From Candidatus Fluviicola riflensis (GTDB lineage Bacteria > Bacteroidota > Bacteroidia > Flavobacteriales_D > Crocinitomicaceae): a DNA stretch of 64,000 nt. The position numbers and the translations under genes were made by a program. Location: the NCBI GenBank assembly GCA_002243285.1, contig CP022585.1:3026641-3090640 (forward strand). The letters run 5' to 3'. Below the pieces are notes generated by a model, which saw only the letters and a program-made list of their open reading frames with translations, was not told the origin of the DNA and searched no databases. Positions 9,901 to 16,229 of the stretch are shown here, piece after piece. Within the stretch, counting starts at the first letter, position 1, and each line of letters opens with the position of its first letter.

Positions 9901-10190
9901 TGACCATTCCACGCATGGGAATCAACACATCACTCGGCTACATGGAATTTTCGGGTAAGCAGGACATGAGGATGAACATGGAATATTACGTGAGTGTTCC
10001 ACTAACGATGGTAACGCAAGTGGGCTTCAAAAAACTCTTCGGCAAGAAAAAAGAAGAAGTCGACCCGGACCAGGAAGACGCGGTGATGTACCGGGATAAG
10101 GAGAAGAAAATACGCTTCGTAACCGTGAAATTAACAGGCGACGCTGAGAATTACTCGGTGGCGTTGTCACGGGAGAAGAGGCATAAGTAG
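6990..10190 (+). CDS. AsmA-like family protein (very large, inner-membrane anchored)
   Basis: 1066 residues. A basic N-terminus and one membrane segment (about 17-36, IYLVILPVILFSALILVLYW) are followed by a long beta-rich periplasmic part of the AsmA/TamB/DUF748 type. The first periplasmic stretch (LTTLNKDFKGEIRIKGSHIS) and the repeated short beta-strands are typical. AsmA-like proteins are thought to form hydrophobic grooves that bridge the periplasm and help lipid transport or outer-membrane homeostasis. The C-terminus (VSVPLTMVTQVGFKKLFGKK) is the usual ending in Bacteroidota members. It is a monocistronic gene, convergent with the lipoprotein gene at 10317; a perfect 42-bp palindrome lies between them. 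Confidence 0.85.
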   Translation: MKRFRFLQRKKFWKRVFIYLVILPVILFSALILVLYWKQDALVQDLLTTLNKDFKGEIRIKGSHISPFENFPYISIDLEGVEIYEAKNDTKHPILKVADLYVGFDLFTVISGKTDIKTIKAKTGKIFLTQHKDGSFNIANALSSPKPIDNPKEEFHLDLQSIQLEDIEIRKLNEANNLLVDVLVKNASSSFKTSGGHTNATLDSKFVMSIIQDDKPTIIREKHIDFETEIDYNEKKHTARISPTEVHLENAFFGMEGSFDVLDDMNLNLSFKGDKPNFNLFIALAPPELIKVFEQYENRGKLYFKASVKGKSINGHRPAIRADFGCKDAFFNNEATHKKVDGIRFKGHFSNGAKRSPETMEFAIADFSAKPETGKFTGFIKVKNFVSPNIHMQLVSDFNLDFLAKFVNSADLKGLKGGVKLTMNFRDIIDLDNPERSIRKLNESYYSKLEVKNLRFNSKKLPYAIKDIDLLAEVKGHVTTLNYCNIRVGNTDLRIDGSVSDLPAIVHHTDLPVTTHLNIRSRLLDLHELTKTEKEQAAAVDEQLEDLRLKLSFVTTARNLTESPNLPVGEFYIDDLYAKLKHYPHKLHDFHADVIIKENDFNVVDFTGEIDNSDFHFSGGLQNYNMWFDEKLNGDTRIDFDLTSKMLKLEDLFVYKGENFVPEDYRHEELDQLKLHGNAKLHFNHGLKSTDLQLDRFSAKMKMHHSRIEHMKGRIHFEDEHLMVQHLDAQIGRSSMLVDLNYYLGKNEAIRKRDNLLKIKASRLDFDELMNYNTGNGAKPSGETAVAIDHDKGFSIYDLPFPEMHYELHIDHLNYHKYHLAAIDAKMHSKTNHYLYIDKLNMHAAGGEFRINGYFSGIDKQHIYFRPTIVMKHVNLDQLLFKFDNFGQDHLVSENLHGQLSGTLNGKIHMHADMTPKLDDSELHLDIEVLKGKLENYAPMHSLAEYFQDKNLNKILFDSLVNKLDMKNGVLTIPRMGINTSLGYMEFSGKQDMRMNMEYYVSVPLTMVTQVGFKKLFGKKKEEVDPDQEDAVMYRDKEKKIRFVTVKLTGDAENYSVALSREKRHK

Positions 10191-10250
10191 GGAATCGAGG
10201 GAAGTTTCCCGATCATTCCGAGGCTGACACGGTATTGCGAACACGAATGG

Positions 10251-10292
10251 AAGTTAGGTATATTACTAACCGGTTAGTAATATACCTAACTT
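10251..10292. repeat. Perfect 42-bp palindrome between convergent genes
   Basis: Arms of 21 bases (10251-10271 and 10272-10292, half-site AAGTTAGGTATATTACTAAC plus one base) are exact inverted copies with no spacer. It lies in the 126-bp gap between the AsmA-like gene and the lipoprotein gene. It may serve as a bidirectional terminator, though there is no T run. It also marks the edge of the accessory block. Confidence 0.9.
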
Positions 10293-10316
10293 GCTCAAAT
10301 TCTCATTATTTGTCTG

Positions 10317-10877
10317 TCAATGCATACAACCTACATAAATGTTCGCTTTTATTTTAAACACTTTTTTCTCAGTCTTTTGTAAAACAATCAACATACTGTC
10401 CGCACTTTTCTCTGTTTCATAAATGCCCGTCACCAACGCAATCGTTTTTTCTCCTGCTTGTCTTTGGTAAAAGTCCAGGTATTCCAAACTTAAATTCTCA
10501 GATGGGAATCGTCTTGGGAAATACTCACCGGCATAAATTTCGTCTTCGTCATTGTCTGGCAATGCAATTAGATTTTTGACCTTGTTGTAAGAACGCCCCA
10601 TCGTGTCAATAGGAATATTTAGTTGTCTGTTTATGTCAAACATCTTTTTGTGAAGTATAGAATAGTCGAAACTTGTATCGGCAACCACAACGAAAAAAGT
10701 AGCATAGTTATAGTTGAGGGTATCTTCTGCTGCGTTATTATCTGTGGAAACGGAGTTTTGTGCAAGCGCAGTTGGATCAATTGGAGTTGACGTAATTACT
10801 TCATTGTTTGTGTCAGACAAAACCGTACCGCAAGCAGTCAAAAAAACGGTGAGTATTACGTAAAGCGTTTTTTTCAT
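10317..10877 (-). CDS. Small putative lipoprotein of unknown function
   Basis: 186 residues beginning MKKTLYVILTVFLTACGTV; the lipobox LTAC places the lipid-modified Cys at residue 16. The mature protein has an Asn/Thr-rich linker (about 17-55) and a folded domain (about 57-180) that mentions no known catalytic motif. The ending, where YETEKSADSMLIVLQKTEKKVFKIKANIYVG occurs in pieces resembling a SPOR-like or ferredoxin-like fold, is only a weak hint. It is the last of four minus-strand genes of the accessory block and lies 105 bp after the unknown gene at 10983. Whether it belongs with that block is uncertain. Confidence 0.65.
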   Translation of the reverse strand: MKKTLYVILTVFLTACGTVLSDTNNEVITSTPIDPTALAQNSVSTDNNAAEDTLNYNYATFFVVVADTSFDYSILHKKMFDINRQLNIPIDTMGRSYNKVKNLIALPDNDEDEIYAGEYFPRRFPSENLSLEYLDFYQRQAGEKTIALVTGIYETEKSADSMLIVLQKTEKKVFKIKANIYVGCMH

Positions 10878-10982
10878 GGGGTAAGTGTATCTGATTAGTA
10901 ATTTAGAAAAATTCCTTGTGTTGTTTGATAAAATGGAGGTTTAAGGTGTTCAAGTCGTCGGTGTATTTATAGAATTTTCAGT

Positions 10983-11618
10983 TTAACTGCAATTTTTTCC
11001 TTTCCTAATAATTTTTCCTTCACTATCATAAATTGTCGAGTAGTCATCATTGTAAATGCGACTTGTCACACCAAGCTGGTCCAATAATGTATTCGCTTTT
11101 TGTCGTATTGCCATCCATGTTTTGTGTTGATCGATTAATTCCCATTCCCAAATTTCCACCGGAATGTCGTCAATTTCTTTTTTAAATACCAACAATTCAT
11201 CCTTAAGTGAGTTGTTAATCAGCTTCATTCTCACCACTGTATCAAAACATACAGGTGTAAATGCATATTGAAGTTCTTCATACAATTCAGTCAACGGATC
11301 AATTAAAACAGGAGCCATTTCGTTCAGCTTCACAGAATCGTAAGTGAAGAGAATGAGAGAGTTGATCACATTCGTGAAATAAAAGTCAACGTGTTGGTCA
11401 TAATCCGTTTCTTCCATTTCGTCGGATGAGTCTTTTGTCGAGGATGGTTTATTTTTGAAAATTGATTTCCAATTAAGTTTCATCGTTGTTAAAAAATAGT
11501 CGTTAACGGTTTGCGGATTGGCGAAGGTGGCGATTTTCACCACAAAACTGTCTTTGGAACATAGAACCCAGTCTTTTGGGTGGGTGCTGTTATAAGCCGT
11601 TTTTATTGTTCGTTCCAT
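10983..11618 (-). CDS. Unknown protein overlapping the NERD-helicase gene
   Basis: 211 residues, starting inside the end of the helicase gene (16-bp overlap, bases 11603-11618), which suggests translational coupling and a shared function. No signal peptide or membrane segment is seen. The first 50 residues are mixed, residues 58-72 are acidic (SSDEMEETDYDQ), and the rest is largely helical with several Trp (EIWEWELIDQHKTW). I do not recognise a family. A role as partner, regulator or effector of the nuclease-helicase is an inference from the overlap alone. Confidence 0.7.
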   Translation of the reverse strand: MERTIKTAYNSTHPKDWVLCSKDSFVVKIATFANPQTVNDYFLTTMKLNWKSIFKNKPSSTKDSSDEMEETDYDQHVDFYFTNVINSLILFTYDSVKLNEMAPVLIDPLTELYEELQYAFTPVCFDTVVRMKLINNSLKDELLVFKKEIDDIPVEIWEWELIDQHKTWMAIRQKANTLLDQLGVTSRIYNDDYSTIYDSEGKIIRKGKNCS

Positions 11619-13516
11619 TTTTTAGGAAATTTTTCTCCAAAATCATTGTAGCGTTTATTTGCATTCAAGATTATTAAATTTTCCCTTGTTCTTGTCAAAG
11701 CAGTATAGACTAATGCGTCAAGTCTTTTATTTGTTTCAGGAGCTTTGGCTGGTATGAATAAGACTATATTAAGTAATTCCCATCCTTTAAAGCTATGAAT
11801 AGTTGACATTTTTAGTCGTCCGTCCCCCATCCAAAATGCTTTTTTATGAGGGTGGTATCTTGCTTCTGTGTCTTCTTCAAAAACGTGATTTACTTCTACT
11901 TGTTTTTCTCTGAACAAGTCAACTGCTATTTTTCCCAATTTATGACTTGGCAAAAGTATGACCATATCAGAAGCACTATAACCTTCCTTTTTAAGGCGTA
12001 GAAAAGCGTTGTAAATAAAAGATTGCCATTCAGCTTCGTCAATGTTTAACCAAATAATGTGGTGTGAATGTAATAAAACAGGATTGTCTTCAATCCTTCC
12101 TACTTTTAATTCTTGATTTAGGTCAAAATCTACACTAAACTCGTTGGACATAACAGCTACTCGCTTAGGAAGTCTGAATGTTACAGTTAAGTCTATGTAT
12201 GGTTCTTTGAATTTATCGAGTCCATCTTTGGTAACTCGTTTGTCAAGCCAATCTAATTCTCTATCAAAAATATTTTGTCGCTTATCACAAACTATCATCA
12301 CTTCATCACGACTATTTAAAAAGTATTTGTTAAGTAGAAAATACCACTCGAAATGATAATCCTGTCCTTCGTCAATTAGAATTGCATCATATTTTTGATA
12401 TTGTTTTCCGCTAATAGCTTCAATTACTGCATTAGGAACGGTTACTTTAAAAAAGTATTCTAAGGCTCTATCATAATCTTCCTGATTGTCAAAGTCTTTA
12501 TGTTGTGGTGATTTCGGCCATTTTCTTTCAAACTCGTTTAATCTGTCTTTACAAAATCCGTGAAAATGAGTGAAAGTGAATTTGCCCCAACTGAAATTAA
12601 AGGGTGAACGTGCAATCATATCTTTTACATAATGCCATAGAGTGATATTGAAAGATATTACTAAGACATTATAACCTTGTGAAGCTAATTTTCCTGCACG
12701 ATACGCAAGTGCTTGTGTCTTTCCACTACCAGCAACGCCCCTTACACGATAATGACCGCTTTTTGGTTCTGCAATCTTAACTTGATTACCTTTTAGTTTT
12801 AAAATTGTCCCTTGTTCTATACTATGAAATGGGGGATTGAGCCAAAATAAAATATCAGTATTCCATTTTCTGTTCCAATAATTACTGCTACTAATTCCTA
12901 CGTCAGGAACAATTTCTTTAAGACGACTTTCTGTTAAACAGTCAAAACCGAAAAAGGGAAAGTATTTGAAGTTTTTAATTTTTGCTCCCAGTTTCTCTTG
13001 GCAAATTTCTGTCTTTGCTTTATGGAAATAAACCCCTGTTTTTATTAAACCGAAGTTTTTTTCGTTTTGGTCTATAGCTTCTCCAATGCTTGGAACAAGT
13101 TGTCCAATTAGTTTTTCTTTATAATGTTCAACTTGGTCTATCGGACTTTTCACAGGATATGAACCACGTCCGTCATTCACAAAAAGTCCTTCACCTTTTT
13201 TCCATTCATAGTTGTCAAGGTTCCAATCTTTCACTTCATAAATAACAAGTCCAACCTGTGGATTGAAAATTATAATGTCAGGTCGTGTTCCATTTAAAAA
13301 GGGTTGAGCAAATATTAGCCAACCTTTGTAGTTTTCTAGTTTGTCTCCACTTTTCCATTGTGTGTCTTTTGGCAAATAAGTGTCGAGATATTTCAATAGA
13401 GCTTTTTCACCCGCTGTCAGGGGATTGTTTTGTTCTTCTAATTGTTGCCAAGTCGGGTAAAGTCTATTTTCCAATGCCGATGTCGTTTTAAAATTGGCTA
13501 TTGATGAAACAATCAC
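11603..13516 (-). CDS. NERD nuclease domain fused to SF1 (UvrD-like) helicase; candidate defence protein
   Basis: 637 residues from a GTG start; an in-frame stop lies just upstream, so this is the longest possible form. The N-terminal 130 residues match the NERD (nuclease-related) fold: GTRPDIIIF gives Asp80, VIYEVKDW gives Glu94 and Lys96, and the SPIDQVEHY motif follows. The SF1 helicase part has Walker A GVAGSGKT (260-267), Walker B/DEAD-like LIDEGQDY, motif IV-like TFRLPKR, motif V STIHSFKG and motif VI YTALTRTREN. This predicts an ATP-driven translocase that carries a PD-(D/E)XK-type nuclease acting on DNA or RNA. The composition is visibly AT-rich compared with its core neighbours. Nuclease-helicase fusions are common in phage defence, but a general repair role is also possible. 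Confidence 0.88.
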   Translation of the reverse strand: MIVSSIANFKTTSALENRLYPTWQQLEEQNNPLTAGEKALLKYLDTYLPKDTQWKSGDKLENYKGWLIFAQPFLNGTRPDIIIFNPQVGLVIYEVKDWNLDNYEWKKGEGLFVNDGRGSYPVKSPIDQVEHYKEKLIGQLVPSIGEAIDQNEKNFGLIKTGVYFHKAKTEICQEKLGAKIKNFKYFPFFGFDCLTESRLKEIVPDVGISSSNYWNRKWNTDILFWLNPPFHSIEQGTILKLKGNQVKIAEPKSGHYRVRGVAGSGKTQALAYRAGKLASQGYNVLVISFNITLWHYVKDMIARSPFNFSWGKFTFTHFHGFCKDRLNEFERKWPKSPQHKDFDNQEDYDRALEYFFKVTVPNAVIEAISGKQYQKYDAILIDEGQDYHFEWYFLLNKYFLNSRDEVMIVCDKRQNIFDRELDWLDKRVTKDGLDKFKEPYIDLTVTFRLPKRVAVMSNEFSVDFDLNQELKVGRIEDNPVLLHSHHIIWLNIDEAEWQSFIYNAFLRLKKEGYSASDMVILLPSHKLGKIAVDLFREKQVEVNHVFEEDTEARYHPHKKAFWMGDGRLKMSTIHSFKGWELLNIVLFIPAKAPETNKRLDALVYTALTRTRENLIILNANKRYNDFGEKFPKKWNEQ

Positions 13517-13645
13517 AAAGAATCACTTACAACCAACCAACATCGTTTTACCTCCTAAAAACCAACCAATTGACCTCATTATAAGCAACACTTTTTGCCT
13601 TGTTCGCTTCATCGCGCTAAACCTACCTATTTCAATACAAACAAA

Positions 13646-13653
13646 CAAATGTA
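13646..13653 (-). promoter_or_regulatory. Candidate -7 promoter element for the NERD-helicase gene
   Basis: On the minus strand the sequence is TACATTTG, a full match to the Bacteroidota -7 consensus TAnnTTTG, about 130 bp before the GTG start and within the gap after the KilA-N gene. No TTG at the right distance upstream is seen, so support is partial. Confidence 0.4.
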
Positions 13654-13718
13654 TAAATACGGTAATTAATCTGCTGTTTACCGCAAAAAGCTCCGTAATC
13701 AAGCGTGTTGTAATGATA

Positions 13719-14528
13719 CTATTCCAATTTCTTCGCCGTCGCATGCTGCAACAACGATTTCATTTGGGTGATTGCCATTTGGTTGAGTTGGATAAGACGT
13801 TCCGGTTGACTTAAACCGTTGTGGATGAATACGGCGTTCATACTTTCAAGATTGGAGAGTACAACCAACTGCTCAATGGTAGCTTCGTCGCGTATGTTTC
13901 CTTTTGAATCAGGATTTTCAGCACGCCATTGTTGAGCACTTTTACCAAAGAGCGCCACATTCAATAAATCAGCTTCATTGGCATAAACCAAACTTGTTTC
14001 ATTTTTACCAACTAATTTCGGGATAATCAATTCTTTGATGGCGTCGGTATGAATGCGGTAATTGACTTTTGCCAATGTTCGTTGCAAATTCCAAGTGAGC
14101 TGTAAGCGGTCGTTTTCCGTTTCTTTGAGGCGCTGGTATTCTTTAACAAGCAAAAGTTGGAACTTAGGACTAATCCACATACCAAAATGAAACGCTATGT
14201 CTTTATGAGCATAAGTACCGCCATATCTACCCGCTTTTGCAGTTATACCAATTGCTTTAGTAGCTTCAATCCAATGCTTTACCGATAGAACAAAGTTATT
14301 ACTCCCTGCCTCATTTTTAATTGTACCGAATTCGGTATAATTAAAATCCGGATTATACAACGCTTCCCATTCCCCAAGATATTCAATTGTACTCTTTAAA
14401 CTTAACCACTTAATAATGACAATCTCTTGCAATTGATTTCGAGTCATGTCTGTAAGGGAAATTAAATCATGATCACCTCTCGAAACAATCGCAATCTCAA
14501 TCTCTTCAATTTTTATCCTTTTTGCCAT
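13719..14528 (-). CDS. KilA-N domain protein
   Basis: 269 residues. The N-terminal 110 residues look like a KilA-N domain, a DNA-binding fold frequent in phages and mobile elements: LISLTDMTRN near residue 19, a central NFVLSVKHWIEATKA and GGTYAHKDIAFHFGMWISPKFQLLL. The C-terminal half is helical (LTWNLQRTLAKVNYRIHTDAIKE ... ) and typical of Bacteroidota KilA-N proteins of unknown function. It is the first gene of the accessory minus-strand block and lies 71 bp from the end of the biotin carboxylase gene. It could be the regulator of the downstream nuclease-helicase pair, which is an inference from position. Confidence 0.85.
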   Translation of the reverse strand: MAKRIKIEEIEIAIVSRGDHDLISLTDMTRNQLQEIVIIKWLSLKSTIEYLGEWEALYNPDFNYTEFGTIKNEAGSNNFVLSVKHWIEATKAIGITAKAGRYGGTYAHKDIAFHFGMWISPKFQLLLVKEYQRLKETENDRLQLTWNLQRTLAKVNYRIHTDAIKELIIPKLVGKNETSLVYANEADLLNVALFGKSAQQWRAENPDSKGNIRDEATIEQLVVLSNLESMNAVFIHNGLSQPERLIQLNQMAITQMKSLLQHATAKKLE

Positions 14529-14599
14529 ACTTTAAGCTACAAAGAATTTTTGAAATAACGGCAACGTTGAATGCTTACACAGAACTTTTAAACTCAATC

Positions 14600-16084
14600 C
14601 TAATGCCCGTGCAGCTTCCACATCGAATCGATGTTGCGCGACGCCGCGTCTGCATTTGCCTGATCGCGCAAGTCGGTCCAGATCTGGTTAACGCCCGCTT
14701 TGAGTGCCGCTGTTTCGTCTTCGTATACTTCCCACATAGCGCGCGGATCTTCGAAACAATGTTTGATGAAATTGGTATCGAAATCGCCTGAACGGAAAGC
14801 CGGATGTTTCATCACAAATTTCCCGAAATCGAGGGTCGTTTTCACGCCTGAAATTTCATACGCATCAATGGCTTGTACCATTTTGTCCATAGCAGCTTCG
14901 CGCGTTTCGGCCCATACCACCAATTTGGCGATCATCGGATCGTAGAAGATCGGAACATCCATTCCTTCTTCAAATGCATCGTCGACACGCGCCAAACCTG
15001 TATTTGGCCTGCGGTAACGGTGCAACGTCCCGATATCGGGCGTAAAGCCGTTCAACGTATCTTCGGCATACACGCGCACTTCAATGGAATGTCCGTGGAT
15101 TTGTAATTCGTCCTGTAATTTTGGCAAACGCTCACCGCGTGCAACGCGCACCTGCCATTCCACGAGGTCAAGTCCGGTAATTTCTTCCGTTACCGGATGT
15201 TCTACCTGCAAGCGGGTATTCATTTCCAGGAAGTAGAATTTCAATTCTGCATCCAATAAGAATTCAACCGTTCCCGCGCCTTCGTAATTGCAGGCTTTGC
15301 AAACGGCCACCGCTGCTTCGCCCATTTGCTTGCGCAATTCAGGAGTCAACACGGCACTTGGCGCTTCTTCGATTACTTTCTGGTGACGACGCTGAATGGA
15401 ACATTCGCGTTCGAACAAATAAACGGTATTGCCCATTTGATCGGCAAAAACCTGGATTTCGATGTGACGTGGTTTGGTCACAAATTTCTCTATAAAAACG
15501 GCATCGTCGCCAAACGAAGAGCGTGCTTCGCTTTGCGCCAACTGCATTTGTTCTTCAAATTCTTCAACATTGTTTACCAAACGCATTCCTTTTCCTCCAC
15601 CACCGGCAGAAGCTTTGATGAGCACCGGAAAACCGACTTCGGCGGCTACAATTTTGGCCGCATTGACATCGGTGATGGCTTCATCAACTCCGGGAACCAG
15701 CGGAACGTTGTAGCTTTTTACAGCTTGTTTGGCGCTGAGTTTGTCGCCCATCAATTCCATGGCTTCGGGTGAAGGTCCGATAAACTTGATGCCGGCAGCT
15801 TTTACTTTGCGGGCAAAACCGGCATTCTCCGACAAAAATCCGTATCCGGGGTGAATTCCATCAACGCCCAAATCTTTGCAATGCTGCAAAATGACGTCCT
15901 GTCGCAAATAGCTCTCGGAAGAAGGCGATTTACCCACATAGACAGCTTCATCGGCTTCGAGCACATGAGGTGCAAAGCGGTCAGCATCCGAATAAACGGC
16001 TACGGTGGCAATGTTCATTTTTTTCAGTGAACGAATCACACGTCGGGCAATTTCTCCTCTATTGGCAACCAGGACTTTTTTCAT
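14600..16084 (-). CDS. accC: Biotin carboxylase subunit of an acyl-CoA carboxylase
   Basis: 494 residues from the ATG giving MKKVLVANRGEIARRVIRS, the conserved start of the family; a second ATG two codons upstream (16090) is equally possible. The enzyme carboxylates biotin on the carrier protein using ATP and bicarbonate. The pre-ATP-grasp domain, the ATP-grasp with KASAGGGGKGMR (glycine-rich loop), the FIEKFV and RECSIQRRHQKVIEEAPS segments and the LEMNTRLQVEHPVTEEITG motif are all present. At 494 residues it is somewhat longer than the 445-450 of E. coli AccC; Bacteroidota propionyl- or acetyl-CoA carboxylase subunits often have this length, so the acyl substrate is open. No accB lies beside it; accA is 27 kb away. 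Confidence 0.93.
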   Translation of the reverse strand: MKKVLVANRGEIARRVIRSLKKMNIATVAVYSDADRFAPHVLEADEAVYVGKSPSSESYLRQDVILQHCKDLGVDGIHPGYGFLSENAGFARKVKAAGIKFIGPSPEAMELMGDKLSAKQAVKSYNVPLVPGVDEAITDVNAAKIVAAEVGFPVLIKASAGGGGKGMRLVNNVEEFEEQMQLAQSEARSSFGDDAVFIEKFVTKPRHIEIQVFADQMGNTVYLFERECSIQRRHQKVIEEAPSAVLTPELRKQMGEAAVAVCKACNYEGAGTVEFLLDAELKFYFLEMNTRLQVEHPVTEEITGLDLVEWQVRVARGERLPKLQDELQIHGHSIEVRVYAEDTLNGFTPDIGTLHRYRRPNTGLARVDDAFEEGMDVPIFYDPMIAKLVVWAETREAAMDKMVQAIDAYEISGVKTTLDFGKFVMKHPAFRSGDFDTNFIKHCFEDPRAMWEVYEDETAALKAGVNQIWTDLRDQANADAASRNIDSMWKLHGH

Positions 16085-16103
16085 GGACATTGTTGAATTT
16101 GCA

Positions 16104-16111
16104 CAAAAATA
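16104..16111 (-). promoter_or_regulatory. Candidate -7 promoter element for accC
   Basis: Minus-strand TATTTTTG fits TAnnTTTG and lies 20 bp before the ATG, which would give a very short leader. No clear -33 element is seen. Confidence 0.4.
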
Positions 16112-16176
16112 GTAAAACCTCATCTTGTTTAACCACATCGGGCGCATAGAAAACAGAGAGATTTTCGTATAACTTT

Positions 16177-16218
16177 TTCACCACAACGCTTACGCTGTAG
16201 CGTAAGCGTTGTGGTGAA
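16177..16218. repeat. Inverted repeat with 20-bp perfect arms
   Basis: Arms 16177-16196 and 16199-16218 (TTCACCACAACGCTTACGCT and its complement) with a two-base spacer. Part of the same sequence (GCGTAAGCGTTGTG) recurs near 24600, so it belongs to an interspersed family. It lies 11 bp after the stop of the TamB gene and can act as its transcription end, although no T run follows. Confidence 0.85.
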
Positions 16219-16229
16219 TTTTATCCAAC

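Noticed and set aside
13523..13744. A 73-residue minus-strand open frame between the helicase and KilA-N genes
   Set aside because: Overlaps the end of the KilA-N gene and covers the likely helicase promoter; no protein features.
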